64,000 nt of DNA, taken from Rhodocyclaceae bacterium. GTDB taxonomy: Bacteria > Pseudomonadota > Gammaproteobacteria > Burkholderiales > Rhodocyclaceae. The stretch spans positions 39,393 to 103,392 of the forward strand of contig VMSX01000024.1 of the NCBI GenBank assembly GCA_013791905.1, given 5' to 3'. The notes beneath the pieces were generated by a model. That model was not told the origin of the DNA. It worked only from the letters and a program-made list of their open reading frames with translations, and did no database searches. This document shows positions 1 through 8,805 of the stretch, in pieces. The stretch's first letter is position 1. Each line of letters starts with the position of its first letter. Position numbers and translations under genes: made by a program.

Positions 1-21
1 TGAAGGGCGCGGGAGAACTAC

Positions 22-45
22 GGAGGCGGACGTAAGGCCGCCTCC
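22..45 (-). terminator. Hairpin just downstream of the Slam-substrate gene
   Basis: GGAGGCGG (22-29) pairs with CCGCCTCC (38-45) over an 8-nt loop. It lies about 10 bases beyond the stop codon of the minus-strand gene ending at 56. No T-tract follows on the minus strand, so it may be a weak terminator or a 3' stabilising stem rather than a classical intrinsic terminator. Confidence 0.4.
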
Positions 46-55
46 ATCGGGCTAT

Positions 56-1309
56 CTATTGTGGCTGCACAGCCTTATCAACCAGGAACACCCCGACATT
101 CGACGCAGCGGTGTAACGATCTGGTACCGTCTTGACGATGTCGTGCACCCCGCCGATTGAACCGGCGGTCTGGCCGTAGAACGTTCCCTGCACTTTGCCG
201 GTAACGGTGCCGTCGAGAGCACTCACGCTGGTGGACTGAATGTTCGCGCCACTGACAGTGCCGCTGGCATTGAAGCCGACCTGGCCGTAGATATATTTAT
301 TGCCATAAGAGTCGGTTGTCTGATAAGCATAACCATCCTGACCATTATTCCAACTGCCGTTCCAGGAGGCGGTGCCGAAATTCACCGTCATGCTGACGGG
401 TATCTGATGGCCGCTCCAGAAGTCATAGCTGTTGCCCTGATAGCTGGCGGTGACATTGCCGGCGCGCTGGGCATCCAGATAGGGCTGCGGTGTAGCGATG
501 CCGGCCACGTAGAAACCATATGTCTCTTTCCCTGTTTCGGCGCCGTCACCGGAGATGTAGTCATTGATGTAACGGTAGAAATATCCAGCCGCGACCTCCT
601 TGTTGTTGGTAGGTAGATACCAATAATAATAATAATAATCGTGCGGATATCCATACGCCATACTGTAATCGTAGGCGTAGGACGAGTCGGAGGTTTGCTG
701 CGAAGCGGAGAAATTATGGAGGCCACCGGTGTAATGGTAGTAGTACCACCAGTTGCCAAAGTTGGCATTCATCGGGTCGTGAGAAGCGCCCAGATCCGGA
801 CTCGCATTGCCGGGCAACGCCGCCACACGCCAAGATACCTTGCCTGGCCCTTCGCCGCCGTCGATCGTAACCACCGAAGGATCATCAGGCTGGAGGGTCA
901 AGCCGAACACCCCCGCGTAGGGGCGAGTATGCATGGAAGAGTAAGAACCTCCCTCCCCGCCGTCATAGGCAGTGCGATCCCAACGGTAATTGTAGTAAGT
1001 CGCATAGCCGCACCAGTCGCCAGCACGGCAAACATCTTCAGCAATCCGGTTCGTTTGTGGCAGGGTCCGGTAGGGATCACCGACGCCCGCCCCCATAAAC
1101 GCAATGCTCGGCGCCCCCGCCGCCGGTTGTATGAACTCTTCCCACGGACCCCACTTTTCGACCGAGTCCTGATCGATGTTCACACCTCCATACGACCGGG
1201 TGTCATCCCATTTGTCCTCGTTGTATTCCCATTTTTCTTTCGCCATCACCGCACCGCTGGCGAAAAGAGTCGCGATGCACACTGCGATCAAAGTCCGTTT
1301 GGTTTTCAT
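56..1309 (-). CDS. Secreted protein with TbpB-like C-terminal barrel; probable Slam substrate
   Basis: 417 aa. Residues 1-23 form a Sec signal peptide ending in AVMA. There is no lipobox, so the product is probably a released soluble protein rather than a lipoprotein. The middle is very rich in Tyr and Trp, including DYYYYYW coded by five consecutive TAT codons. Two close cysteines (C94, C100) could form a disulfide. From about residue 290 the sequence is Gly/Ser/Thr-rich and beta-like, ending in GTFYGQTAGSIGGVHD. This resembles the repeat signature of transferrin-binding protein B beta-barrel domains (Lipoprotein_5/TbpBBD), the hallmark of Slam clients. The upstream gene on the same strand is a Slam-like translocator, which supports a translocator-client pair. 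Known clients of this shape bind transferrin, haem or haemoglobin; the ligand here is unknown. No TonB-dependent receptor lies nearby. The start has GGGAGAAAG just upstream. The barrel assignment is motif-level only. Confidence 0.6.
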   Translation of the reverse strand: MKTKRTLIAVCIATLFASGAVMAKEKWEYNEDKWDDTRSYGGVNIDQDSVEKWGPWEEFIQPAAGAPSIAFMGAGVGDPYRTLPQTNRIAEDVCRAGDWCGYATYYNYRWDRTAYDGGEGGSYSSMHTRPYAGVFGLTLQPDDPSVVTIDGGEGPGKVSWRVAALPGNASPDLGASHDPMNANFGNWWYYYHYTGGLHNFSASQQTSDSSYAYDYSMAYGYPHDYYYYYWYLPTNNKEVAAGYFYRYINDYISGDGAETGKETYGFYVAGIATPQPYLDAQRAGNVTASYQGNSYDFWSGHQIPVSMTVNFGTASWNGSWNNGQDGYAYQTTDSYGNKYIYGQVGFNASGTVSGANIQSTSVSALDGTVTGKVQGTFYGQTAGSIGGVHDIVKTVPDRYTAASNVGVFLVDKAVQPQ

Positions 1310-1637
1310 GGCTTTCTCCCGTCTCGTTAATCCGAGGTATCAACACCTCGATTTCACTATAGACGCCGGTTGCTCACTTGCAAACAACAAGCGGCGCCCT
1401 CATCCGGGTTCATGCATATATCGTGCCTAAATATAACTTGTGTCATATTTTCAATTAGATATACAGTTTTCTGGTCGGGGATGACTGGGCAGTGTGATGG
1501 GTTTGTAAAAAATACCGACACATGGCCAAGGCAATAAACCGGATGTGAATGGTTTGTGTGCGATCAATACCAGGCGGAGCCGTGACAAACAAAAAGGGCG
1601 CCAGAGGCGCCCTTTTTGAGTACTGCTGTGAGAAGAC
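1310..1637. other. Intergenic region between Slam-like gene and its putative client
   Basis: 328 bases without a gene. It holds the terminator at 1591-1617 and an AT-rich stretch around 1410-1470. On the minus strand there is a plausible but weak sigma70 promoter for the downstream gene: TATAGT at 1361-1356, preceded at 17 nt by TTTGCA. A small stem in the 5' leader pairs CGAGGT (1333-1338) with ACCTCG (1345-1350). No convincing 19-bp Fur box was seen. Confidence 0.45.
1591..1617 (-). terminator. Intrinsic terminator of the Slam-like gene
   Basis: A near-perfect palindrome: AAAAAGGGCGCC, a 3-nt loop, then GGCGCCCTTTTT. It follows the minus-strand stop at 1638 by about 20 nt. The flanking A and T runs let it work on either strand. 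It separates the Slam-like gene from its client, so the two are probably transcribed separately. Confidence 0.85.
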
Positions 1638-2933
1638 TTAGAACGAGCGACCCAGGTTGACGCTCACCACTTCGCGGTCATAGGTGTAGATGCTCACGTT
1701 GGAGCGGGCACGGGTCTGCTGCCAACTGCCGGAAAGCTTCCAGTTCGCCAGAGCACCTTCCTTGAGATTGTGACCAAAACCGATTTCGTAGCGATCCTCT
1801 GTCTCGTCGCGGGTTAGTGGAAGTGGAATGCCAACAAGTTCATTCCCTTTGTACTTGGCTTCCTTGTAGTTGTAGCGGGCAAAGACGGTGCCATTCTGCC
1901 AGGCGACGAAGTTGGCGCCGATGAAGGCTTCCCAGCCATCATTGCCGAAGCGACTGGCATCGGCCTTCTCGTCGAAGACCGTCACGCCGCCCTGGACCGC
2001 GACCTTGCCCTGGTTGAACAGGTGGCCGTAAGAAAGACCCGTGGCAACGTAGTCGCTATTCCGACCATTATCTACGGCTCGTTTGAAATCCTTGTTCAGG
2101 AATATGGCATTCCAGGTCAGCTCGGCACTCTTGAGTTGCCAGGTAACGCTGGGCGCAAGGGACGTATAAAGTGCCAGATGGGAGCTGCCAAGGTAGAGAT
2201 CATCGAGTTGCAGGTTGATATTGGCGCGCCACTTGTTCGGGGCGATCCAGCCCGGGCCGGTGGCTACGCTCAGTGCCGTCAGATTGTAGGCCGACTCGCT
2301 GAAATAAGCCTTGTTGTAGAGGCCCGCACGGGATTGCCAGATGAAGCGCGTGGCAGTCTCGCCGAGGCGCATGACAGTCGGCGAATTGTAGGTATGCGCG
2401 ATACCTGCCTGGACGACACCCGCTTCGTCGCTGCGGGGCAGCGAGCCCGGGTCGAGCACGAAAAGGGTACCGGGGATGGTTGCGCTGCTGGGACCGACGT
2501 TCACGTTGCTGTCGTACATGAGGCCTAAAGAGACCGATGGCTCCCAGGTATGCCGCTTTGCGAGCAGGACGGCCTGGTCGCGTTTAATCTGGGCCATGAA
2601 GGCGAGTACTGCCAGGCGCACGTTTTCCGGTGTTTTCGGGTCATCGAGAACCCGCTGCGCCTGTTGCTGGGCTTGTTCGTAGTTCATGGCCCGAAAATAG
2701 GCGACGGCCAGTTCCAGGCGAGCGCGATGCAGGCTCGGCTGGTTGCTCAGAACGGTTTCAAGCGCCTCGATCGAGGTGAACACGTTGCCCTGCTCGCGCT
2801 GGAAAATCCCTTCCTTGAAGAGTTTTTCAACATCCACCGTTTCCTGGGCAACTGCCGGCGAAAGGCCGACGGCGAGCAGTGCTGGAATGGCGAGGCGGGT
2901 GAATGCTTGGCGTACTGTTTTGTTACGGGACAT
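1638..2933 (-). CDS. Slam-like outer-membrane surface protein assembly modifier
   Basis: 431 aa. A signal peptide (about 1-29, ending AVAQ) is followed by an alpha-helical TPR-like region (about 32-125: EGIFQREQGN, LELAVAYFRAMNYEQA). From about residue 131 comes an outer-membrane barrel beginning SLGLMYDSNVNVGP and ending in the terminal Phe of VNLGRSF, a typical BAM signal. TPR plus a roughly 300-residue barrel with an early YDSNVN motif is the architecture of Slam (DUF560) proteins, which move TbpB-like proteins across or onto the outer membrane. The downstream gene encodes a TbpB-like secreted protein, as expected for Slam neighbours. AAGGAG lies 8 nt before the ATG. A generic TPR-porin is the alternative. 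Confidence 0.7.
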   Translation of the reverse strand: MSRNKTVRQAFTRLAIPALLAVGLSPAVAQETVDVEKLFKEGIFQREQGNVFTSIEALETVLSNQPSLHRARLELAVAYFRAMNYEQAQQQAQRVLDDPKTPENVRLAVLAFMAQIKRDQAVLLAKRHTWEPSVSLGLMYDSNVNVGPSSATIPGTLFVLDPGSLPRSDEAGVVQAGIAHTYNSPTVMRLGETATRFIWQSRAGLYNKAYFSESAYNLTALSVATGPGWIAPNKWRANINLQLDDLYLGSSHLALYTSLAPSVTWQLKSAELTWNAIFLNKDFKRAVDNGRNSDYVATGLSYGHLFNQGKVAVQGGVTVFDEKADASRFGNDGWEAFIGANFVAWQNGTVFARYNYKEAKYKGNELVGIPLPLTRDETEDRYEIGFGHNLKEGALANWKLSGSWQQTRARSNVSIYTYDREVVSVNLGRSF

Positions 2934-3170
2934 AAAAGTGCTCCTTCGGAGGTCGTTTACTTTCGCGTATATTCGGCTAGACGTTGAAGCGTGCCTATTG
3001 GTATATTTTTGTCGTTGCTCGACATTACTCGAAAAGGCATGATGATTCCAGTCAAATTATTCTGATCGAGCTTTCAGGCGCGCAAGTTTGTAGGATTTTC
3101 GCAACTGTAATATTTTCCGACAAGTCAGATTGAATTCCTTCTCCCCTACCGTGTTGCTCCACAGCCCTCC

Positions 3171-3818
3171 GTGCGTATCGGCAGCCGAGCCCTATTCAAG
3201 GCCCTAGCGCTAGCGTTTTGGCTGGGCCAATATTCTCCGGGGATTCAGGCCCAGGGCGAGCCGGCCGAATTAAAGCTGTTCGGCTACAAAGAGGAACGCA
3301 AGGAAGGTTTCAAGATTTTTCCTCAATGGGTATCGGTCATGCGGCGCCATGAAAACGATGTCGCCACGCCGGAAAACTGCCCGGCGAATCTGTGCCGGGT
3401 CGCCGAGTGGCAGCAGTTGATCGCCGCGCTGCGCGGACGCAGTCCGCGCGAGCAGATTGCCGGCGTCAATGCGTTTGCCAACCGATTTCGCTATGTATTG
3501 GACCAGGATAATTACGGGCAGTCCGACTACTGGGCGATTCCGCGTGAATTCCTTCAGTTCGGCGGCGACTGCGAAGATTACGCCATCATCAAGTACTTTT
3601 CTCTGCGTCAGCTCGGTTTCCCACCGGAGAGTCTGCGCATCGTCGTGGTCCAGGATGCCAACCTGCGCATACCCCATGCCGTGCTGGCGGTTATTTCCCG
3701 CGACGATGTGCTGATTCTCGACAATCAGGTGCGTGAAGCCGTATCCCACCGCAGCATCGCACACTACGTGCCAGTCTTTTCACTCAACGAACGCAATTGG
3801 TGGATGCATCTGCCATGA
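3171..3818 (+). CDS. lapG: LapG-type periplasmic cysteine protease (BTLCP, peptidase C93)
   Basis: 215 aa from a GTG start, with a Sec signal peptide ending around IQAQ. It carries the transglutaminase-like triad of LapG enzymes: C134 in GGDCEDYA, H169 in IPHAVL and D184 in ILDN. Positions and spacing match Pseudomonas LapG closely. LapG cleaves large RTX adhesins near a di-alanine site in the periplasm and releases biofilm cells unless held by a c-di-GMP-bound inner-membrane receptor (LapD). No adhesin gene is in the window. The next gene, 61 nt downstream, encodes a receptor with a periplasmic domain but with HD-GYP rather than GGDEF-EAL. The family call is firm; the substrate is unknown. 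Confidence 0.85.
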   Translation: MRIGSRALFKALALAFWLGQYSPGIQAQGEPAELKLFGYKEERKEGFKIFPQWVSVMRRHENDVATPENCPANLCRVAEWQQLIAALRGRSPREQIAGVNAFANRFRYVLDQDNYGQSDYWAIPREFLQFGGDCEDYAIIKYFSLRQLGFPPESLRIVVVQDANLRIPHAVLAVISRDDVLILDNQVREAVSHRSIAHYVPVFSLNERNWWMHLP

Positions 3819-3879
3819 AGCTCCCGGTCAGCACATTCATTTGTCAAGGCAAACATTGTCAAGGTACACAGGAGGACTT

Positions 3880-5964
3880 ATGATTTCAAAGATGAAAACA
3901 CCTCTGCGGCGCGCGCACATCGTTCCCGCCATTGTCGGCCTCGTCCTGCTGCTCGCGGCGGGCGTCGGGCTCATCTTTGCCTATGCCACCAAGGAGCAGG
4001 GGCGCGATCTCCGAACTTGGGAGACCCTGTTGGGCGCGGCAGCGGATAGCCGCGCGCAGGGTGTGGGTCAGTGGCTTGACGCACAGGCTGCGGTGGTGCA
4101 GGAACTGGCCGACAATGCCTCGGTGCGCTTTTATCTGACACAGATTTCCGCGGCAGATGCCAACGCGGCAGCCGCACAACCGGCGCAGGCCGCCTATCTG
4201 CGCAATCTGCTGGAAGCGACTGCGGAGCGCAGTCGTTTCTCGGGTGTTGCGGCGCAAGCCCGTGTGCCAGCGAACATCGACCTGCCGGTGGACTCGGGGC
4301 TGGTGGTCGTCGATCATGCGGGGCGGCCGGTTGCTGAAACGACCGGCTTTCGGACCGATGACACCCTGCGGGCGACGTTGCTGCAGGCGCTCAAGACCGG
4401 CAAACCCGTCCTCCAGGATTTCTATGAGAACGGTCGGGGCGAGGTCATGATCGGCTATGCCATCCCGATTTTCCATGTCCAGCTTGCGACCAGCCGCAAG
4501 GAACCGATCGGTGCTGTCGCTGGCGTCAAGCGCGCACGCGACGAACTGTTCCCGCTCCTGTCCCGCAAAGGCACGCTGACCAGTGCGGATGAGACCCTGC
4601 TGGTGCGGCGCGAGGGCGATCTGGTTTCTTACATCACGCCGCTGGCTGACGGTACGCCATCCTTGCGCAAGCGCTTGCCGGTCGCGACGCGCGACTTGGC
4701 GGAAGCGCAGGCACTCGCACAACCGGGATCATTCGGGGTCATGCGCGACTACTCGGGCCGCGAGGTGTTGATGGTGAGCCGTGGCTTCAGTCAGGCGCCC
4801 TGGGTTTTGGTGCAGAAAGTGGATGCCAGCGAGGCCTTGCGGGAATCGCGGGAGCATCAGCGGTTCATGTTGATTTCCCTCTTCCTCGCCGCTCTGGTCG
4901 CTACCGCTTCTTTCATTGCCGCCTGGTGGCATGGGGCGAGTGTCAAGGAACGGAGCGTTGCGGCAGACCTGCGTGCGAAGTCGCGCGAGATTGCCCATCA
5001 ATCTGCTCTTCTGCAAAGCGTGACGGATGGCACCCCCGACCTGATCTTCATTGTTGGCGACCAGCGGCTGCGGTTCTGCAACAAGGCACTGAGCGATTTG
5101 ACCGGCGAAAATCCGGATCTGCTGACTGGCAAAACCTTGTCCAGCGTTTTTGGTCCGGCAGCTGCGCAGCCGATCAATTCCTTGGTCGAGAATGTCTTGG
5201 CGAAGTTGCAAAGCAGCTCGCGCATGGTCGAGCTGGAGATTGGCGGCACGCGCAAAATCTACTATTCGACCGCACTGCCGATTGCGCCGGGTGCGGACGG
5301 CCGTCAGGTGTTGTGCATTTGCCGCGACATGACGGCAGAGCAGCAGGCGCAAGCGAGGCAGCAAGCATTAATGGAGGGCTTGGTGACCACGCTGACCAGC
5401 ATCGTCGATATCCACGATCCTTTTTGCGCAGGGCACTCGACACGTACTGCACAGGTGGCGGTGGCGCTCGGCAAGGCACTCGGGCTCGACGCGGCAGCGC
5501 TCGAAACGATCCATCTGGCAGCCACACTCGCCAATGTGGGCAAGATGTTCCTGCCCCGCGAACTATTGACCAAGTCGGAGCCGCTCACGGCGGAGGAGCA
5601 AGCGTTGCTGCATTCACACGTCCAGCGCTCGGTCGATATCCTGAAAGGCCTCGATTTTGCCGGGCCCGTTATCAACGTGATTGCGCAGAAGAGCGAACAT
5701 GTGGATGGCAGCGGCTACCCGAATGGACTGAAGGGGGATGATCTGCTGCTGGCGAGCCGCATTCTGGCAGTGGCGAATGCCTTCGTGGCCATGGCGAGCG
5801 CCCGTGCCTATCGTGCCGGCATGCCGGTCAAGGAAACGCTCGATCAGTTGCTCGGCGAGGCGGACGCCCGCTATGACCGTCATGTTGTGGCGGCCCTGTT
5901 TCATGTCGCCGAAAATCGGCAGGAATGGGTTTCCTGGTCGCTGCCGGATAACCGTGGCACATAA
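3880..5964 (+). CDS. Membrane receptor: periplasmic sensor, PAS and degenerate HD-GYP domain
   Basis: 694 aa. The ATG at 3880 follows GGAGG by 4 nt and is preferred over an in-frame start 49 codons upstream that lies inside lapG. Order: TM1 (about 13-36), a periplasmic Cache-like domain of nearly 300 residues, TM2 (about 328-348, FMLISLFLAALVATASFIAA), a cytoplasmic PAS domain (about 375-490) and an HD-GYP domain (about 505-690). Class motifs HSTRTAQ and VDGSGYPNGL are clear. However, the metal-binding HD of the usual LLHDIGK is AN (TLANVGK), the HHE motif is KSE, and DAL of the third motif is VAM. The domain is therefore unlikely to hydrolyse c-di-GMP and may only bind it. Placed directly after lapG, it may act as a LapD-like receptor; this is inference. 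The LapD GGDEF-EAL module is absent. Confidence 0.75.
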   Translation: MISKMKTPLRRAHIVPAIVGLVLLLAAGVGLIFAYATKEQGRDLRTWETLLGAAADSRAQGVGQWLDAQAAVVQELADNASVRFYLTQISAADANAAAAQPAQAAYLRNLLEATAERSRFSGVAAQARVPANIDLPVDSGLVVVDHAGRPVAETTGFRTDDTLRATLLQALKTGKPVLQDFYENGRGEVMIGYAIPIFHVQLATSRKEPIGAVAGVKRARDELFPLLSRKGTLTSADETLLVRREGDLVSYITPLADGTPSLRKRLPVATRDLAEAQALAQPGSFGVMRDYSGREVLMVSRGFSQAPWVLVQKVDASEALRESREHQRFMLISLFLAALVATASFIAAWWHGASVKERSVAADLRAKSREIAHQSALLQSVTDGTPDLIFIVGDQRLRFCNKALSDLTGENPDLLTGKTLSSVFGPAAAQPINSLVENVLAKLQSSSRMVELEIGGTRKIYYSTALPIAPGADGRQVLCICRDMTAEQQAQARQQALMEGLVTTLTSIVDIHDPFCAGHSTRTAQVAVALGKALGLDAAALETIHLAATLANVGKMFLPRELLTKSEPLTAEEQALLHSHVQRSVDILKGLDFAGPVINVIAQKSEHVDGSGYPNGLKGDDLLLASRILAVANAFVAMASARAYRAGMPVKETLDQLLGEADARYDRHVVAALFHVAENRQEWVSWSLPDNRGT

Positions 5965-6022
5965 GCACGCCGGAAGGGTCCTATCGCGGCCGCCGCCAGC
6001 CAGCGGAGCCCCGGTAGTGAAG

Positions 6023-7411
6023 ATGCCGATGATTCGCTCGCGTGTGCCGGGCTTGATCTGGCCAGGTCTGCCTGGACCTTATGGTGACGCTCATCTCGCC
6101 CTGTTGTGGCAACTGGAGCGTTCGCAGTGGTGGCGGGCCGATGTTCTCCATGCGCATCAGTTGAGGCAGTTGGCGGTAGTCCTGGCTCACGCCGCAAAGA
6201 ATGTGCCCTTTTATCGCGCCAAGCTTGCCGGTATGGATCTCGCGGCTTGTGCAACCTCGGAAGGCTGGGCAGGACTGCCGATACTGACGCGCTCCGACAT
6301 TCAGGCAGCCGGAGCGCAACTGCGGGCGGAGGCAATACCCCGGGAGCATGGCCGCTTCCATGAGATTCAGACTTCCGGCTCAACTGGTAAGCCGATCCGG
6401 GCTTTCGGTAGCGACATCACGTCATTCTTCTGGAATGTCCTGACCCTCAGAGGACATCTTTGGCATAAGCACGATTTCTCCGGAAAACTAGCGTCGATTC
6501 GGGTTTTCGATGAGGGCGTCGGCTCGCCACCGAAAGGCATGTCGGTGCCGGCCTGGGGCCACGCCACCGATGTCGCCTGGATTACCGGGCCCGGCGCATT
6601 GTTGAATCTGGCAACCGCCAGCGTGAGTCAGCAGGCGGAGTGGCTACAGAGGGAGGCGCCCGATTACCTGCTGACCCACCCATCCAACCTTGCTGCACTG
6701 GTCCGCGAAATGGGCCCGCGCCCCGCGGTGCTGCCGAATCTCAGGGAGGTGTGGACGATCGCTGAATCGCTCGACGCGAATGTGCGCCGCTTCGTCGAAG
6801 AAGAATGGCAACTGCGGGTGGTCGATACCTACAGTTCGAGAGAGTGTGGTTACCTCGCCACCCAGTGCCCAATGTCAGACCACTATCATGTTCATTCAGA
6901 ATCCGTGCTGGTTGAGGTGCTGGATGACGCCGGTCAGCCGGTGAAGCCCGGAGAGGTAGGCCGCGTGCTTATTTCGACGCTGCACAACTACGCCACGCCA
7001 CTGCTGCGTTACGAAATCGGCGATTACGCCGAAGTTGGCGCCCCCTGCCCCTGCGGTCGTGGTTTGCCGACTCTGAGTCGTATCGTTGGCAGACAGCGGA
7101 ACATGCTTACCTTGCCGGATGGCGAGAAACGCTGGCCGCGTTGTGGCTACGATCAATTCATGGACATCGTTCCGGTTCGCCAGCTGCGGCTGGTCCAGCG
7201 CTCGCTGCATACAATCGATGCCGAGATTGTTACCGAGCGTCCGCTGACGGAGAGCGAGAGCGCGGCGTTGGTGGGGATTATCCATGAGGCATTGGGGCAT
7301 CCCTTTGAAATCCGGCTCGATTACGTTGCCGAAATACCGCGCGGCCCCGGGGGCAAGTTCGAGGAGTTTCTGAGTGCAATAGACCGAGCAAGCGAGAGCA
7401 CAGAGACATGA
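6023..7411 (+). CDS. Phenylacetate-CoA ligase-like adenylating enzyme, copy 1
   Basis: 462 aa from ATG 6023. GTG 6017 and ATG 6029 are alternatives. The start was set by alignment with the next gene (LIWPGLPGP against IVWPALPEP). ANL-superfamily motifs are present: the phosphate loop SGSTGKP (about 118), YSSRECGY (about 270), YEIGDYAEVG (about 330), then CPCGRGL and IVGRQRNM. This is the PaaK/CapK branch of acyl-adenylate/CoA ligases. The substrate cannot be read from sequence. It overlaps the next gene by 4 nt, so the two are translationally coupled paralogs. CapK-like members often act in surface polysaccharide or secondary metabolite pathways, which would fit the LPS genes that follow at 10.6 kb. 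Confidence 0.75.
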   Translation: MPMIRSRVPGLIWPGLPGPYGDAHLALLWQLERSQWWRADVLHAHQLRQLAVVLAHAAKNVPFYRAKLAGMDLAACATSEGWAGLPILTRSDIQAAGAQLRAEAIPREHGRFHEIQTSGSTGKPIRAFGSDITSFFWNVLTLRGHLWHKHDFSGKLASIRVFDEGVGSPPKGMSVPAWGHATDVAWITGPGALLNLATASVSQQAEWLQREAPDYLLTHPSNLAALVREMGPRPAVLPNLREVWTIAESLDANVRRFVEEEWQLRVVDTYSSRECGYLATQCPMSDHYHVHSESVLVEVLDDAGQPVKPGEVGRVLISTLHNYATPLLRYEIGDYAEVGAPCPCGRGLPTLSRIVGRQRNMLTLPDGEKRWPRCGYDQFMDIVPVRQLRLVQRSLHTIDAEIVTERPLTESESAALVGIIHEALGHPFEIRLDYVAEIPRGPGGKFEEFLSAIDRASESTET

Positions 7412-8763
7412 ACATCAATGCCGCCACACCAAAATCGACTGCGGGTATTGTCTGGCCCGCCTTGCCTGAACCGCGTGCCGCAGCATTGCTTGCCCTGCAA
7501 TACCAACTGGAACAGACCGAGTGGTGGAGCGCCGAGGCATTACGCGAGGCCCAGATGAACCAACTGGGCGCATTGCTGCACCATGCATATGAAACGATCC
7601 CGTTCTATCGCAAGCGTTTGAGTGCGGCCGGCTACCAGCCGAATAAACCGCTTACGGCTGAAATCTTCGCGCGAATTCCTTTGTTGCGGCGAAGCGAGAT
7701 TCAGGCCCAAGGTAAGGCCCTGCTCAGTCAGCAAGTTCACCCTGCCCATGGCAGGGTCACGACAGGCGTTACATCAGGTTCCATGGGGCGCCCGATCACT
7801 TATTTCGGTACCGAACTTGCCCAATATTTCTGGCAGGCATTCACTCTGCGCGAGCATGTCTGGCATGGTAGAGACATCATGGGCCGCATGGCGGCCATAC
7901 GATCCGAGCTTGACGATGCCGTGGCGCCAACATGGGGGCCGCCCACCAGCATGGTTTTCCCCACTGTTTCCTGTGCGACCTTAGGTGTCCGAACCGACGT
8001 TTCAGCGCAGCTCGATTGGCTCCTGAAGCATGAGGTGGAATACTTATTGTCTTACCCTACCAATGTTCGCGCTCTGGCCGAAGCCAGCCTTGCCCGGAAA
8101 GTGCAACTCAATCGACTTCTGGAGGTTCGCACATTGGGGGAAATGGTCGACCCGGATCTGCGCGCGCTTTGCCGCCAGGCGTGGGGTGTAGGGCTGGTGG
8201 ATATCTACAGTGCCCGAGAGGTTGGCTATCTTGCTCTGCAGTGTCCAGACCACGAGCACTACCATGTACAGTCAGAAAATGTGTTGGTCGAAGTGTTGGA
8301 CGACCATGACAACCCGTGCGCGGTTGGCGAGATTGGTCGAGTCGTTGTCAGCACCTTGAACAATTTCGCGATGCCGCTCATCCGCTACGAGATTCTCGAC
8401 CACGCCGAGGTTGGGGCTTCCTGCCCGTGCGGGCGTGGTCTGCCGGTCCTCAAGAGAATTCTCGGTCGTCAGCGCAACATGGTGACTTTCCCCAATGGCC
8501 ATCGACACTGGCCGAGTACTGGATACAAGGAGTGGTCAACCCGGCTGCCGATCCTGCAAGCGCAGATCGTACAGCGTTCGCTGACTATCGTAGAAGCGAA
8601 ACTTGTGCCTACACGACCGCTGACGCCAGCGGATGAAACAGAGTTTGCAGCCATTCTGCACCGCTCGCTCGGCTATCCGTTCGAGATCGTCTTCAGTTAT
8701 CACCAGAAGATCCCGCGTAGCGCCGGCGGAAAGTTCGAGGACTTTCTCTCAGAAGTGGGTTAA
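7408..8763 (+). CDS. Phenylacetate-CoA ligase-like adenylating enzyme, copy 2
   Basis: 451 aa. The ATG at 7408 overlaps the stop of copy 1 (ATGA). Motifs: SGSMGRPITYFG (about 121), YSAREVGYLALQCP (about 266), CPCGRGLPVL and ILGRQRNM. It is clearly homologous to copy 1 along its whole length but well diverged, which suggests an old tandem duplication with separated specificities, or a two-subunit or two-step pathway. It is convergent with the SDR gene, with 42 nt between the stops. The product or acyl substrate is unknown. Confidence 0.75.
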   Translation: MNINAATPKSTAGIVWPALPEPRAAALLALQYQLEQTEWWSAEALREAQMNQLGALLHHAYETIPFYRKRLSAAGYQPNKPLTAEIFARIPLLRRSEIQAQGKALLSQQVHPAHGRVTTGVTSGSMGRPITYFGTELAQYFWQAFTLREHVWHGRDIMGRMAAIRSELDDAVAPTWGPPTSMVFPTVSCATLGVRTDVSAQLDWLLKHEVEYLLSYPTNVRALAEASLARKVQLNRLLEVRTLGEMVDPDLRALCRQAWGVGLVDIYSAREVGYLALQCPDHEHYHVQSENVLVEVLDDHDNPCAVGEIGRVVVSTLNNFAMPLIRYEILDHAEVGASCPCGRGLPVLKRILGRQRNMVTFPNGHRHWPSTGYKEWSTRLPILQAQIVQRSLTIVEAKLVPTRPLTPADETEFAAILHRSLGYPFEIVFSYHQKIPRSAGGKFEDFLSEVG

Positions 8764-8805
8764 GCCATCCCGGCAGAGTACCGGCGGTGGAGATCTTCTC
8801 GCTGT

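Noticed and set aside
1401..1480. Fur box upstream of the Slam client
   Set aside because: The AT-rich stretch does not give the GATAAT-type hexamer array expected of a Fur site.
3733..3879. Upstream extension of the HD-GYP receptor gene
   Set aside because: It lies inside lapG in another frame; the ATG at 3880 has GGAGG and starts directly before the first membrane helix.
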